Shown: positions 17,143 through 28,008, numbered from the stretch's first letter. The stretch is DNA of 47,885 bases from Modestobacter caceresii (GCF_000761485.1 NZ_JPMX01000079.1:1-47885); one strand, 5' to 3'. Notes: generated by a model from the letters alone, not told the origin. Made by a program: numbers and translations.

Positions 17143-17217
17143 CGACCGGTGCACCGGGTCGGCTCGGCCCGACCGGTGCGCCGGGTCGGCTCAGCCCAGC
17201 CGGTGCGCCGGGTCGGC
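17143..17217. repeat. 27-base tandem repeat, 2.8 copies, at the 3' end of the ROK gene
   Basis: Units 17143-17169 and 17170-17196, then a 21-base partial unit to 17217, all built on CGACCGGTGCGCCGGGTCGG. The last unit encodes the C-terminus of the ROK protein (ADPAHRLG) and its stop falls at the start of the next unit. Reading on through the stop would give two more ADPxHRSG repeats. It lies between convergent genes, where no clear terminator hairpin is seen. Confidence 0.8.
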
Positions 17218-18396
17218 GAGGACGCCGTCCAGGGCGCGCAGTGCCGCACCGGTCGCCCCGGCGGCGAGCGGGCCCCGGGCGCTCAGGATCCGGGGCGCGC
17301 GCCAGCGGGCGGACAGCACCCGGCGGGCCAGGTGTCCCTCCAGCGCGGGGCGCAGCAGGTCGGCCAGCTCGGCCAGGTGTCCGCCCAGGACGACGGTCGG
17401 GATGCCGACCACGTTGACCACGCCGGCCAGGGCCACGCCCAGTGCCCAGGCGCCCGTCTCGACGGCGGCCGCGCCGGCCGGGTCCCCGTCCCGGGCGAGC
17501 CGGGCCAGGTCGCCGGAGGACGCGTCCAGTGGCAGCCCGGCGGCGCGAAGCAGTGCGTGCCGGCCGGCGTAGAGCTCCAGGCACCCGGTGGAGCCGCAGC
17601 TGCAGGCCGGCCCGTCGGGCTGGACGCACACGTGCCCCACCTCGCCGGCCCAGCCGGAGCTCCCGGTGACGACCCGACCGTCGAGCACGACGGCGCCGCC
17701 GATGCCGATCTGCCCGGACAGGTAGAGGAAGTCACGGTGCGGTCCGGCACGGCCGGGTGCCTCCTGGGCGACCGTGCGGGCCGCGAGGTCGGCCTCGTTG
17801 CCCAGGTCGACCGTCAGCCCCGCCGGCAGGACGTCGCCGAGGAGGCCGGCGGTGGGGAGGTCGGACCAGCCGAGGTTGGGTGCGCGCAGCAGTACGCCGG
17901 TCAGTTCGTCCACGACGCCGGGCAGCGCGAGTCCGCCGCCGACGAGGCGCAGCCCGGTCGGCGCACCGGCCAGCAGCTCCTCGGTCAGCACGCCCAGCCG
18001 GGCGAAGGTGGCAGCGGGCTCGCTGCCGCGGAGGTCGGCCTGCTCGACGCGCTCGGCGACGACCCGGCCGCGCAGGTCCACCACCCGCGCCGCCAGCAGA
18101 CCGGCGTCCACCTGCAGCCCGAGGGCGGCGAACGCGGCGCCGGGCAGCAGTGGCGTCGCCGGCCGGCCGCGCCGGGGGAGGGGGTCGCGCTCGCCCTCGT
18201 CGAGCAGCCCGCCGGCCAGCAGTTCGTCGACCAGACGGGCGGCCGTGGCCCGGGTCATGCCGGTGGTCGCGGCGACGTCCGAGCGCGACGTGGGGCGGTC
18301 CGACGCGCACACCGTGCGCAGCACCAGGCCCAGGTTCGTGGTCCGCAGCGTCGACTGCCGGGCCCCGCTCGGCACGTCGGCCAGTCGCTGCGTCAC
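17191..18396 (-). CDS. ROK-family repressor of xylA-xylB (XylR type)
   Basis: A 401-residue ROK regulator: winged HTH at about 15-75 ([20 protein letters not shown]), then a sugar-kinase-like ROK domain with LGNEADLAA, the GEVGHV motif and the zinc motif C-x-C-x4-C ([10 protein letters not shown]). It faces xylA across 140 bases. The GTG at 18396 has no ribosome site, but TAACCT ends exactly 6 bases before it, consistent with a leaderless message. The palindrome at 18425-18441 sits at the -35 position of this gene and over the -10 of xylA, so one bound dimer should control both. Sugar binding, probably xylose, would release it. Confidence 0.93.
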   Translation of the reverse strand: MTQRLADVPSGARQSTLRTTNLGLVLRTVCASDRPTSRSDVAATTGMTRATAARLVDELLAGGLLDEGERDPLPRRGRPATPLLPGAAFAALGLQVDAGLLAARVVDLRGRVVAERVEQADLRGSEPAATFARLGVLTEELLAGAPTGLRLVGGGLALPGVVDELTGVLLRAPNLGWSDLPTAGLLGDVLPAGLTVDLGNEADLAARTVAQEAPGRAGPHRDFLYLSGQIGIGGAVVLDGRVVTGSSGWAGEVGHVCVQPDGPACSCGSTGCLELYAGRHALLRAAGLPLDASSGDLARLARDGDPAGAAAVETGAWALGVALAGVVNVVGIPTVVLGGHLAELADLLRPALEGHLARRVLSARWRAPRILSARGPLAAGATGAALRALDGVLADPAHRLG

Positions 18397-18399
18397 GGG

Positions 18400-18428
18400 T
18401 TGAGGTTAGCCACCTCCTGCCTTATGTT
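18400..18428 (+). promoter_or_regulatory. xylA promoter
   Basis: TTGAGG (18400-18405) and TATGTT (18423-18428) with a 17-base spacer. The -10 overlaps the ROK operator, and the -35 overlaps the minus-strand -10 (TAACCT, 18403-18408) of the divergent ROK gene, so the two promoters exclude each other. Confidence 0.65.
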
Positions 18429-18441
18429 TCGAGGCGAAACA
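18425..18441. promoter_or_regulatory. Probable ROK/XylR operator
   Basis: TGTTTCG-AGG-CGAAACA: perfect 7-base arms around a 3-base centre, between the divergent ROK and xylA genes. It overlaps the xylA -10 and the expected -35 region of the ROK gene. Confidence 0.8.
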
Positions 18442-18536
18442 AAAGAACGTCACCCGCAGGGAGCGGGCACCCCGGTGCCGCCCCGCAGCCTCCCGTCCTG
18501 CACCCACCTGCGCCACCCAGTGAGAGGAACTCCCCG

Positions 18537-19727
18537 ATGAGCACCCTGCAGCCGACCCCCGAGCACAAGTTCACCTTCGGCCTGTGGACGGTCGGCTGGC
18601 CGGCCGCCGACCCGTTCGGCACCGCCACCCGGGCCCCGGTGGACGTGGTGGAGTCGGTGCACCGGCTCGCCGAGATGGGCGCCTACGGCGTGACCTTCCA
18701 CGACGACGACGTGATCCCCTTCGGCAGCGACACCGCCGCACGGGACGCCCACATCAAGCGCTTCCGCGCCGCGCTGGACGAGACCGGCCTGGTCGTCCCG
18801 ATGGTGACCACCAACCTGTTCACCCACCCGGTGTTCAAGGAGGGCGGGCTCACCGCCAACGACCGCGAGGTGCGTCGCTACGCGCTGCGCAAGGTCATGC
18901 GGAACATGGACCTGGCCGCCGAGCTGGGCGCCCAGACCTACGTCCTGTGGGGCGGTCGTGAGGGCGCCGAGGTCGACATGGCCAAGGACCTCATCGCCGC
19001 GCTGGACCGCTACGCCGAGTCCATCGACACCCTGGCCGCCTACTCCGAGTCGCGCGGCTACGGCCTGAAGTTCGCCCTGGAGCCCAAGCCGAACGAGCCG
19101 CGCGGTGACATCTTCCTGCCGACCATCGGGCACGCGCTGGGCTTCATCGCCAAGCTCGAGCACTCGCACCTGGTCGGGCTCAACCCGGAGACCGGGCACG
19201 AGCAGATGGCGAACCTCAACTTCACCCACGGCATCGCCGAGGCGCTGTGGGCCGGCAAGCTCTTCCACATCGACCTGAACGGCCAGCACGGCCCGAAGTT
19301 CGACCAGGACCTGGTCTTCGGGCACGGCGACCTGCTCCAGGCCTTCTCCACCGTCGACCTGCTGGAGAACGGTGGCGTCGACGGCGCCCTGGCCTACGAC
19401 GGTCCGCGGCACTTCGACTACAAGCCGCTGCGCACCGAGGACATGGACGGCGTGTGGCGCTCGGCCGCCGCCAACATGCGCACCTACCTGCTGCTCAAGG
19501 AGCGGGCCGCGGCCTTCCGGGCCGACCCGGAGGTGCAGGAGGCCCTGGCCGCCGCACGGGTGCCCGAGCTGCGTCAGCCCACCCTCGGCGAGGGCGAGAC
19601 CATCGAGGACCTGCTCGCCGACCGGTCGGCGTTCGAGGACTTCGACGCCGACACGGTGGCCAAGCGCGGCGCCGGCGTCGTCCGGGTCGACCAGCTGATG
19701 CTCGAGCACCTGCTCGGCGCCCGCTGA
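18537..19727 (+). CDS. xylA: Xylose isomerase
   Basis: A 396-residue xylose isomerase (D-xylose to D-xylulose), the short actinobacterial class I type. His55 and Asp58 sit in [12 protein letters not shown], matching the ring-opening pair His54/Asp57 of the Streptomyces enzyme. The metal and Lys site [24 protein letters not shown] and [17 protein letters not shown] are intact. Start is the ATG at 18537 after GAGAGGAAC. It is separated from xylB by one base, so the two are co-transcribed under the ROK operator. Confidence 0.97.
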   Translation: MSTLQPTPEHKFTFGLWTVGWPAADPFGTATRAPVDVVESVHRLAEMGAYGVTFHDDDVIPFGSDTAARDAHIKRFRAALDETGLVVPMVTTNLFTHPVFKEGGLTANDREVRRYALRKVMRNMDLAAELGAQTYVLWGGREGAEVDMAKDLIAALDRYAESIDTLAAYSESRGYGLKFALEPKPNEPRGDIFLPTIGHALGFIAKLEHSHLVGLNPETGHEQMANLNFTHGIAEALWAGKLFHIDLNGQHGPKFDQDLVFGHGDLLQAFSTVDLLENGGVDGALAYDGPRHFDYKPLRTEDMDGVWRSAAANMRTYLLLKERAAAFRADPEVQEALAAARVPELRQPTLGEGETIEDLLADRSAFEDFDADTVAKRGAGVVRVDQLMLEHLLGAR

Positions 19728-19728
19728 C

Positions 19729-21147
19729 ATGACACTGGTGGCCGGGGTCGACTCGTCGACCCAGTCGTGCAAGGTCGTGGTGCGGGACGCCGAGAGCGGT
19801 CGCCTGGTCCGAGAGGGCCGGGCGCCGCACCCCGACGGCACCGAGGTCGACCCGGCCGCCTGGGAGGCGGCGCTGCAGACGGCGATCGACGAGGCCGGCG
19901 GCCTCGCCGACGTCGCTGCGGTCGCCGTCGGCGGACAGCAGCACGGCATGGTCTGCCTGGACTCCGACGGCGAGGTCGTCCGCCCGGCGCTGCTGTGGAA
20001 CGACACCCGGTCCGCCCAGGCCGCGACCGACCTCACCGCCGAACTCGGTGGTGGGCAGGCCTGGGCCGACGCCGTCGGCCTCGTGCCGGTCGCCTCGTTC
20101 ACCGTGACCAAGCTGCGCTGGCTGGCCGAGCACGAGCCGGGGAACGCGGCGCGGACGGCGGCGGTCTGCCTCCCGCACGACTGGCTCACCTGGCGGCTGG
20201 CCGGTTCACCCGGCCTGGACGCCCTGGTCACCGACCGGGGGGACGCCAGCGGGACCGGCTACTGGTCACCGGCCCAGGAGGCCTACCGGCTCGACCTGCT
20301 CGAGCGCGCCTTCGGCAGCACCCCGGTGCTGCCGAGGGTGCTGGGGCCGGCCGAGCGGGCCGGTGCGGTGGCCGACGGCGCCCTGGGCGCGGCCGGCGGT
20401 GCGCTGCTCGGCCCGGGCACCGGGGACAACGCCGCGGCCGCGCTGGGCATCAACGCCGAGCCCGGTGACGTCGTCCTCTCCGTCGGGACGTCGGGGGTGG
20501 TGTCGACCGTGTCGAGCACCCCGAGCGCCGACCCGACCGGCACCGTCGCCGGGTTCGCCGACGCCACCGGCAACTTCCTGCCGCTGGTGGTCACGCTGAA
20601 CGCGGCCCGGGTGCTGGACGCCACGGCGCGGCTGCTCGGGGTCGACCACGACGAGCTGTCCCGGCTGGCGCTCACCGCACCCGCCGGCTCCGGTGGACTC
20701 GTCGTCGTCCCCTACCTGGAGGGCGAGCGGACGCCGGACCGGCCGCACTCGACCGGGGCCGTGCACGGGCTCACCCTCTCCACCGCCGACCCCGCGCACC
20801 TGGCGCGGGCGGCGATCGAGGGCCTGCTCTGCGGGCTGGCCGACGGGCTGGACGCGATCGCCGCCCAGGGCAACCCGGTCCGCCGGGTCTTCCTGGTCGG
20901 TGGGGGTGCCCGGTCCGAGGCGGTCCGCCGGCTGGCTCCCGCCGTCCTCGGCGTGCCGGTGCTCGTTCCGCCGGCAGGGGAGTACGTCGCCGACGGCGCT
21001 GCTCGGCAGGCCGCCTGGGTGCTGGCCGGTGGCAGCACCGCACCGGTGTGGCCGGCCACCAGCACAGAGACGCACGAGGCGGACCCGGTGCCGCACGTGC
21101 GCGAGCGGTACGCCGAGGTGCGGGAGATGACCGCCACCCGGGTGTGA
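19729..21147 (+). CDS. xylB: Xylulokinase
   Basis: A 472-residue FGGY-family kinase that phosphorylates D-xylulose to xylulose 5-phosphate for the pentose phosphate pathway. The N-terminal phosphate motif is [14 protein letters not shown], followed by GGQQHGMV and LLWNDTRS typical of xylulokinases. The FGGY C-terminal lobe contains [13 protein letters not shown], which holds the probable catalytic Asp, and [20 protein letters not shown]. It follows xylA by one base. Confidence 0.96.
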   Translation: MTLVAGVDSSTQSCKVVVRDAESGRLVREGRAPHPDGTEVDPAAWEAALQTAIDEAGGLADVAAVAVGGQQHGMVCLDSDGEVVRPALLWNDTRSAQAATDLTAELGGGQAWADAVGLVPVASFTVTKLRWLAEHEPGNAARTAAVCLPHDWLTWRLAGSPGLDALVTDRGDASGTGYWSPAQEAYRLDLLERAFGSTPVLPRVLGPAERAGAVADGALGAAGGALLGPGTGDNAAAALGINAEPGDVVLSVGTSGVVSTVSSTPSADPTGTVAGFADATGNFLPLVVTLNAARVLDATARLLGVDHDELSRLALTAPAGSGGLVVVPYLEGERTPDRPHSTGAVHGLTLSTADPAHLARAAIEGLLCGLADGLDAIAAQGNPVRRVFLVGGGARSEAVRRLAPAVLGVPVLVPPAGEYVADGAARQAAWVLAGGSTAPVWPATSTETHEADPVPHVRERYAEVREMTATRV

Positions 21148-21221
21148 CCCGCAGTACACAGCACGTCCGCGAGACCGCATGATCAGCACAGCACCCCCGT
21201 GACCCCACCCACTCGGATCGT

Positions 21222-21239
21222 CCGGCACGTTCCTGCCGG
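21222..21239 (+). promoter_or_regulatory. Small hairpin directly before the ribosome site of the ABC ATPase gene
   Basis: CCGGCA (21222-21227) and TGCCGG (21234-21239) pair around CGTTCC and end one base before the AGGAGG ribosome site (21241-21246). It could modulate translation or mark a processing end between xylB and the ATPase gene. The rest of the 107-base gap shows nothing clear. Confidence 0.35.
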
Positions 21240-21254
21240 TAGGAGGACCACACC

Positions 21255-22324
<1,070 letters not shown>

Positions 22325-22328
<4 letters not shown>

Positions 22329-23242
22329 CGGTGCTGCCCACCGGCGAGCAGTACGTGCTGCGCTGCGCCGACGCGGAGGCGGTCGTCGTCGAGGTCGGCG
22401 GCGGTCTGCGCAGCTACCGGTCGGGTGGCCGGGACGTGGTCGACGGCTACGGCGAGCGGGAGATGGCCGGCAACGCGCGTGGCCACGTCCTGGCGCCGTG
22501 GCCCAATCGGCTGCGCGACGGCCGCTACACCTGGGACGGCGAGGAGCACTCCACGCCGGTGTCGGAGCACGAGACCGGCAACGCGATCCACGGCCTCGTC
22601 CGCTTCCTGCCCTGGCGGGCGGTCGACCGGACCAGTGACTCGGTACGGCTGGAGCTCCTGCTCCACCCGCAGCCGGGCTACCCGTGGACGCTGCGGCTGC
22701 AGGTCGGCTACGAACTGACGCCGGCCGGGCTCAGCGTGCAGACCACCGCCACCAACGAGGGCGACGTCGCGCTGCCCTACGGCGAGGGCCACCACCCCTA
22801 CCTCGCCGCCGGCGCCGGGCTGCGCGTCGACGACTGCACGCTGGTCGCTCCCGGGGCCACCCGGCTGGAGACCGACGAGCGCGCGCTGCCCACCGGCGCG
22901 AAGGAGGTCGACGGCACGCCCTACGACCTGCGTGCGGGCCGGCTGATCGGGGAGCTGCGCATCGACCACTGCTTCACCGACCTCGAGCGGGACGCCGACG
23001 GGCTGGCCTGGGTGCGGTTCACCGGCCCCGACGGGCGCGGTGCCGCGGTCTGGCTGGACACGGCCTACAGCCACCTGCAGCTGTTCACCGGCGACGTCGT
23101 GCCCGAACCGCGCCGCCGGCAGGGGCTGGCGGTCGAGCCGATGACCTGTCCGCCGAACGCCTTCGCCACCGGGGAGTCGGTGATCCGCCTGCAGCCGGGC
23201 GAGTCGACCACCGCGACCTGGGGCCTCACGCCCCTGGGCTGA
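22325..23242 (+). CDS. Aldose 1-epimerase family protein
   Basis: A 305-residue galactose-mutarotase-like protein that interconverts alpha and beta anomers of aldoses, useful because transporters, isomerases and GH3 enzymes handle specific anomers. Seen are GHVLAPWPNRLRDGRYTWDG, NAIHGLVRFLPW (first His), EGHHPYLAAGAG (second His) and the C-terminal FTGDVVPEPRRRQGLAVEPMTC with the probable catalytic Glu. ATG overlaps the ATPase stop by 4 bases. It is the last gene of the sugar cluster and is followed by a terminator. Confidence 0.9.
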
Positions 23243-23251
23243 GCCGACCGA

Positions 23252-23283
23252 CCACCTCTCCCGCCGTCCGGCGGGAGAGGTGG
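23252..23283 (+). terminator. Terminator after the sugar cluster
   Basis: A perfect 14-base stem (CCACCTCTCCCGCC and its complement) with loop GTCC, 10 bases after the epimerase stop and just before the aroH promoter. It separates the sugar cluster from aroH-cmk-der. Confidence 0.85.
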
Positions 23284-23294
23284 CGCGGGCTCCG

Positions 23295-23339
23295 TAGACT
23301 CGATCGAGGTGCACGGCGACCCGTGCACCGCATCGATCG
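23295..23339 (+). promoter_or_regulatory. aroH promoter -10 and structured 5' leader
   Basis: TAGACT at 23295-23300 is a good -10. Directly after it, 23301-23339 folds into a long hairpin: CGATCGA pairs with TCGATCG (23333-23339), and GGTGCACGG (23308-23316) pairs with CCGTGCACC (23321-23329) around CGAC, with a 3-base bulge. With a start near 23307 the mRNA would open with the 9-pair stem, which ends about 10 bases before the AGGAG ribosome site (23339-23343). It may protect the 5' end or control translation. Confidence 0.55.
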
Positions 23340-23350
23340 AGGAGAGTGCT

Positions 23351-23713
23351 GTGGCCGTCCGAGCCATCCGCGGTGCGACCCAGGTGGCCGCCGACGACCG
23401 GGACGAGGTCCTGGAGGCCACCCGGGAGCTGGTGAGCACGGTCCTGACGCGCAACGAGCTGGACCCCGCTGACCTGATCAGCATCCTGTTCACCGCCACC
23501 CCCGACCTGGTGTCGGAGTTCCCGGCGCTGGCCGCGCGGGAGCTGGGGCTGGGCGACGTGCCGCTGATGTGCGCCACCGAGATCGCGGTACCGCACGCCC
23601 TGCCGCGGGTGCTGCGGCTGATGGCGCACGTCGAGACCGACCGGGACCGGTCCGCCGTCCAGCACGTCTACCTGCGCGGGGCCGTGGCGCTCCGCCGGGA
23701 CATCGCGCAGTGA
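23351..23713 (+). CDS. aroH: Chorismate mutase, AroH type
   Basis: A 120-residue monofunctional chorismate mutase of the trimeric Bacillus AroH fold (chorismate to prephenate, for Phe and Tyr). It starts AVRAIRGATQVAADDRDEVL; the Arg in RGAT and the region PLMCATEIAVPHALPRVLRLM are the family's active-site segments. Start is the GTG at 23351 with AGGAG 7 bases upstream. The stop overlaps an alternative GTG of cmk. In related genomes a chorismate mutase (and often prephenate dehydrogenase) stands between rluB and cmk; here no tyrA is present. Confidence 0.92.
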   Translation: MAVRAIRGATQVAADDRDEVLEATRELVSTVLTRNELDPADLISILFTATPDLVSEFPALAARELGLGDVPLMCATEIAVPHALPRVLRLMAHVETDRDRSAVQHVYLRGAVALRRDIAQ

Positions 23714-23733
23714 GTGAGCAGGGGAGTGCAGCA

Positions 23734-24417
23734 GTGAGCGGGTTCCTCGGTCAGGTGACCCTGGACGGGCCGTCGGGGACCGGGAAGTCCAGCGTCGCCC
23801 GCGACGTCGCCGCCCGCCTGGGGGCGGCCTATCTGGACACCGGCGCCATGTACCGGGCGGCGACCGTCGCGGTGCTCGACGCCGGGGTCGACCTGACCGA
23901 CACCGACGCCGTCACCCGCGCCGTCGCCTCCGCCGACATCCAGGTGGGGACGTCGGCCGGCGCCGAGCTGGTGCTGGTCGACGGCGTGGACGTGGCAGCC
24001 CGGATCCGGGGGGCAGAGGTGACCCGCACGGTGTCGCCGGTCTCCGCCGTCCCGGCCGTGCGACGGATGCTGGTCGACCGGCAGCGCGCGCTGGTCGCCG
24101 AGGCCGAAGCGGTCGTCGTCGAGGGCCGGGACATCGGCACCGTCGTCCTGCCCGACGCCACCCTGAAGGTCTACCTGACCGCCGCACCCGAGGCCCGCGC
24201 CCAGCGGCGGGCCGGTCAGCTGGGGGTCACCGACCCCGCCAAGATCGCCGAGATCGCCGCGGACCTGCGGCGTCGCGACGAGTACGACAGCAGCCGGGCC
24301 GACAGCCCGCTGCGCCCAGCTGTCGACGCCGTGGTCGTCGACAGCACCGGGCTGGACCGTGATGCCGTGGTCGAGCGTGTGCTCGACCTGGCGCGCACTG
24401 CAGTGGGAGCAGCATGA
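23734..24417 (+). CDS. cmk: Cytidylate kinase
   Basis: A 227-residue (d)CMP kinase. The P-loop GPSGTGKSS is at about 12-20, followed by [14 protein letters not shown], the CMP-binding [19 protein letters not shown] and [15 protein letters not shown]. Two GTG starts exist: 23710 overlapping the aroH stop, and 23734. The latter is preferred because AGGGGAG is 7 bases upstream of it and it gives a normal short N-terminus. The stop overlaps the der ATG. Confidence 0.94.
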   Translation: MSGFLGQVTLDGPSGTGKSSVARDVAARLGAAYLDTGAMYRAATVAVLDAGVDLTDTDAVTRAVASADIQVGTSAGAELVLVDGVDVAARIRGAEVTRTVSPVSAVPAVRRMLVDRQRALVAEAEAVVVEGRDIGTVVLPDATLKVYLTAAPEARAQRRAGQLGVTDPAKIAEIAADLRRRDEYDSSRADSPLRPAVDAVVVDSTGLDRDAVVERVLDLARTAVGAA

Positions 24418-25787
24418 GCACCGACACCGACACCGACGTCCCCGGCGGCGACGAGCCCACCGGCCCGCTCCCGGTGGTGGCCATCGTGGGGCGGCCGAAC
24501 GTCGGCAAGTCGACCCTGGTCAACCGATTCCTGGGCCGCCGCGCCGCCGTCGTCCAGGACATCCCGGGCGTCACCCGGGACCGCATCCCGTACCAGGCGC
24601 TGTGGAACGGCAAGAACTTCACCGTCGTCGACACCGGCGGTTGGGAGCCGAAGGCGACCGGCATGGCCGCCTCCATCGCCCGGCAGGCCGAGTACGCGAT
24701 GAAGACCGCCGACGTCATCGTGCTGGTCGTGGACGCCGCGGTCGGGGTGACCGAGACCGACCTGGCCGCCGCCCGGGTGCTGCGGCGCAGCACCACGCCG
24801 GTGATCCTGGTGGCCAACAAGGTGGACGACGAGCGGGGCGAGTCGAACGCGGCCGAGCTCTGGTCGCTGGGCCTGGGAGAGCCGTTCTCGGTCAGTGCAC
24901 TGCACGGCCGGGGGAGCGGTGACCTGCTCGACCTGGTGCTGGATGCGATGCCGGAGGCGCCCCGCGAGCAGGACGACGTGGGCGGTCCCCGCCGAGTGGC
25001 CCTCGTCGGCCGGCCGAACGTGGGCAAGTCCAGCCTGATCAACCGGCTGTCCAAGGAGGAGCGCTCGGTCGTCGACTCGGTGGCCGGCACCACGGTCGAC
25101 CCGGTCGACTCCCTGGTGACCCTCGGCGGTGAGCAGTGGCGGTTCGTGGACACGGCGGGGTTGCGCCGCAAGGTCAACACCGCCAGCGGCACCGAGTACT
25201 ACGCCAGCCTGCGCACCGAGGCGGCGATCGAGGCCGCCGAGGTCGCGGTCGTGCTGCTGGCCGCCGACGAGGTGATCAGCGAGCAGGACCAGCGGGTGAT
25301 CACCCAGGTGATCGAGGCCGGCCGGGCGCTGGTCATCGCCTTCAACAAGTGGGACACCCTGGACGAGGACCGGCACGCCCAGCTGGAGCGGGAGATCGAC
25401 CGCGACCTCGCCCGGATCCAGTGGGCCAGTCGGGTGAACATCTCGGCGGTGACCGGGCGGGGGGTCAACAAGCTGGCCGACCACCTGAAGACGGCGCTGG
25501 CCGGCTGGGAGACCCGGGTGCCCACCGCGGAGCTCAACACGTTCATCCGGGCGCTGGTGCAGGAGACGCCGCCGCCAGCTCGTGGTGGCCGTGCCCCGAA
25601 GATCAAGTACGTGACGCAGGCCGACGTCCGGCCGCCCCGGTTCGTGGTCTTCTCCACCGGCTTCCTGGAGGCCGGGTACCGGCGGTTCCTGGAGCGCAAG
25701 CTGCGCGAGCAGTTCGGCTTCCACGGCACCCCGATCGACGTCTCGGTCAAGGTGCGCGAGACCAAGGCGCGCGAGCGCAAGGGCTGA
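24414..25787 (+). CDS. der: GTPase Der (EngA), ribosome assembly
   Basis: A 457-residue double-GTPase required for 50S subunit maturation. The first G domain starts [18 protein letters not shown] at about 24, with DTGGWE and NKVD; the second starts [16 protein letters not shown] near 198, with DTAGLRRK and NKWD. The C-terminal KH-like domain is from about 365. Both nucleotide sites are complete. A short variable leader precedes the first P-loop. ATG overlaps the cmk stop by 4 bases. Confidence 0.97.
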   Translation: MSTDTDTDVPGGDEPTGPLPVVAIVGRPNVGKSTLVNRFLGRRAAVVQDIPGVTRDRIPYQALWNGKNFTVVDTGGWEPKATGMAASIARQAEYAMKTADVIVLVVDAAVGVTETDLAAARVLRRSTTPVILVANKVDDERGESNAAELWSLGLGEPFSVSALHGRGSGDLLDLVLDAMPEAPREQDDVGGPRRVALVGRPNVGKSSLINRLSKEERSVVDSVAGTTVDPVDSLVTLGGEQWRFVDTAGLRRKVNTASGTEYYASLRTEAAIEAAEVAVVLLAADEVISEQDQRVITQVIEAGRALVIAFNKWDTLDEDRHAQLEREIDRDLARIQWASRVNISAVTGRGVNKLADHLKTALAGWETRVPTAELNTFIRALVQETPPPARGGRAPKIKYVTQADVRPPRFVVFSTGFLEAGYRRFLERKLREQFGFHGTPIDVSVKVRETKARERKG

Positions 25788-25862
25788 CCCGGCCCACGGG
25801 GCAGCGGACCGGGTGCGGTAACCTTCTCGGGCAGCGTCCGGGGCCGAGAGGCCCTTGGGGCT

Positions 25863-25936
25863 CGGGCTGTAGCGCAGCTTGGTAGCGCACCTGACTGGGG
25901 GTCAGGGGGTCGCAGGTTCAAATCCTGTCAGCCCGA
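25863..25936 (+). tRNA. tRNA-Pro (GGG)
   Basis: A 74-base cloverleaf: acceptor CGGGCTG (25863-25869) pairs with CAGCCCG (25929-25935), discriminator A at 25936; the T arm contains GGTTCAAAT. The anticodon stem CCTGA/TCAGG closes the loop CTGGGGG, with anticodon GGG reading CCC. The CCA end is not encoded. TAACCT at 25819-25824 is a possible -10. The integrase remnant begins 16 bases after its 3' end, so this tRNA is the probable attachment site of a former element. Confidence 0.95.
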
Positions 25937-25951
25937 CAGGGAAGCCGCAGG

Positions 25952-26950
25952 TCAGAGGCCGTTTCCGGGAGACCGGGAACGGCCTCTTCTGTTGTCCGGT
26001 CGGGTTTGACCACCATTCTGACCACCATTAGCCGACCCAGAGTTGGTCAGGACGGTGCCCAGGGTGGTGACGGCGTCCCGCGAGACGGCGGGGGAGACGT
26101 GGCCGTAGACGTCGCCGGTGATGGCGATCGAGGAGTGGCCGAGGATGTCCGAGACCACCTTGAGGGGGACGCCGCGGGTGAGCATCACGCTGGCGGCTGA
26201 GTGGCACAGCGTGTGGAGGCCGGCGTCGGTCAGGCCGGCTTGTGCGGCTGCGACCTTGAACGCCCGCACGGCGTTGCGTGGGTCGCAGGGCTCTCCGAAC
26301 TCGGTGGTGAACACGTAGCCGGTCTCCCGCCATACCGAACCTGAGTGCAGCCGCTCCGCGGCCTGCGCGCGCTGCACGTCGCGCAGGAGATGTTCGGCGG
26401 GCGCGGAGATCGGCACCAACCAGTTGGACTTGGCCGTCTTGGGCTCGGTGACGACCAGGACGCCGTCGATGCGCGCCAGGGTTCCCCGCACGCGCAGCGT
26501 CCCTCGGTCCAGGTCGACGTCAACCCATCGAAGCGCGAGCGCTTCGCCACGGCGCAGCCCGGTGTGGACGAGCAGTTCGAACAGGGGCGCGTACCGGGAG
26601 CTCCGAGCCGCATCGAGCAGTTCGGCGACCTGGGCCGGTGTCAGGTGAGTGGCCTCCTTGCTGGTCACCTTGGGCCGTCTGATCGCCGCCGAGGGATTGA
26701 CGGCGATCGCACCGTCCCGGACTGCCGTGTCCAGGATTGCCTGCAGCACCGTGTACGCCGTCCGGATGGTCGACTCGGCCAGACCTTTGCGCGAAGCTGG
26801 ACGACCCAACCTTCGACGTGGGAAGGCCGGACCTTGTCCAGGGTGCGGCGGTCAAGGGAGCTGCCGAGGACGTGCGACCGAGCAACGCCGGCGTACAGGG
26901 CCTGCGTGGTGTGCTTCCGCTCTGATGCCTGCAGAGTCACGATCGACCTC
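25952..26950 (-). pseudogene. Tyrosine-recombinase integrase of a former tRNA-Pro element, frameshifted
   Basis: The C-terminal catalytic domain is readable in one frame from about 26800: GLAESTIRTAYTVLQAILDT, then HTGLRRGEALALRW with the first catalytic Arg, and ILGHSSIAITGDVYGH with His and Tyr. The core-binding part is in another frame, about 26786-26945: TTQALYAGVARSHVLG and LDKVRPSHVEGWVVQLRAK. Joining them needs one extra G near 26784-26786 (AAAGGTCTGG for AAAGGGTCTGG). The usual HxLRH box reads HTLCHS, so the second catalytic Arg is Cys (codon TGC at about 26205). The usual N-terminal arm-binding domain is not seen upstream. The protein is inactive on three counts. Confidence 0.85.
25954..25987. 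terminator. Terminator after tRNA-Pro
   Basis: 15-base arms AGAGGCCGTTTCCGG and CCGGGAACGGCCTCT (one G-T pair) around GAGA, followed by TCTGTTG. It lies 18 bases after the tRNA and also covers the last codons of the convergent integrase remnant. Confidence 0.75.
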
Positions 26951-27176
26951 ACCGGAACAGGCGGTGTCGTGCACGGCAACGGCGATGGCGGCGAGGCCCT
27001 GCGGCTGAAGGGACCACTGGGGGCCGACCGTCGCTCGCCGGCCCTGCGCACAGCGAACCGGGCCGCCCGTGCTGCACCGGCGTTCTGATGCTGCCGCGAG
27101 GACGTGGCAGCTGCCGGAGCTGTGCCGGCCAGGGGCGGGGACGTGTCGGTCCCGGTCGCCCGGGTACTCGCGGCGC

Positions 27177-27980
27177 ATGAGTTTGACCAAGGGCAGTGGG
27201 CCGTTCGGGGAGCATCCGGCAGGAAGGTTCAACTTCGATCCTCACGCCCCCGAGCAGGTGCTGTACCTGGAGGAGAGCTCGCCGCGGCGGGTCCGGGTCA
27301 TCCTGGGCGGGACGGCGGTCGCCGACAGCACCGACGTGCACCTCCTGCATCCGCCGGGCCGGACGCCGACGTACCTGTTCCCGCGCGAGGACGTGCGCAC
27401 GGACCTGTTCGAGCCGAGCGAGCGGCGGCGGTCCGACCCCGGGATGGGGGACGGCAGGTACTGGACGGTGCAGGTGGGCCAGCGGCGGGCGGTGAACGCG
27501 GCCTACTCGTGGGAGCACCCGCCGCCCACCGCGGCGGGGATCACCGGCCTGATCGCCTTCGACTGGGACTCGATGGACGGGGTGTTCGAGGAGGACGAGG
27601 AGGTCTTCGTCCACCCCCGAGACCCCTACACCCGTATCGACGTCCTGCGCAGCTCCCGTCGGGTCCGGGTGAGCGTCGACGGCACCATCGTCGCTGACTC
27701 CACCGCGCCGCGGATGCTCTGCGAGAGCGGCCTGCCCGTGCGGTGGTACCTGCCGCGCGAGGACGTGCGCACTGACCTGCTCGAGCCCAGCTACACCACC
27801 ACCCGCTGCCCCTACAAGGGGATCGCGCACTACTGGTCGCTCCGCCTGGGGAAGAGGTCCGAGAAGGACCTGGCGTGGACCTATCCCGACCCCTTCCACG
27901 ACGCCGAGGCCGTCCGCGGGCTGTTGTGTTTCCCCGGCGAGCGGGTGGAAGTCGAGGTGGAGGACGTGGAGGGCGGTTGA
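27177..27980 (+). CDS. Tandem DUF427-domain protein
   Basis: A 267-residue protein made of two copies of the small DUF427 domain. Copy 1 has RRVRVILGGTAVADSTDVHL and YLFPREDVRTDLFEPSE; copy 2 has RRVRVSVDGTIVADSTAPRM and WYLPREDVRTDLLEPSY. Each ends in a Tyr/Trp-rich strand (YWTVQVG, HYWSLRLG) and an acidic segment. The fold is a small beta barrel of unknown function, often near redox and stress genes in actinobacteria. No signal peptide or membrane segment. The ATG at 27177 lacks a good ribosome site; an upstream in-frame start at 27069 gives a non-conserved leader. About 230 bases between the integrase remnant and this gene show nothing else. Confidence 0.82.
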   Translation: MSLTKGSGPFGEHPAGRFNFDPHAPEQVLYLEESSPRRVRVILGGTAVADSTDVHLLHPPGRTPTYLFPREDVRTDLFEPSERRRSDPGMGDGRYWTVQVGQRRAVNAAYSWEHPPPTAAGITGLIAFDWDSMDGVFEEDEEVFVHPRDPYTRIDVLRSSRRVRVSVDGTIVADSTAPRMLCESGLPVRWYLPREDVRTDLLEPSYTTTRCPYKGIAHYWSLRLGKRSEKDLAWTYPDPFHDAEAVRGLLCFPGERVEVEVEDVEGG

Positions 27981-28008
27981 GGCTCCTGCGGGCGGGTAGC
28001 TGGTCGCC

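Noticed and set aside
23710-23733. GTG at 23710 as the start of cmk
   Set aside because: It overlaps the aroH stop but has no ribosome site; 23734 has AGGGGAG at 7 bases.
26951-27176. Possible missing N-terminal domain of the integrase or a small gene
   Set aside because: Several frames are open, but none resembles an integrase arm-binding domain or any known protein.
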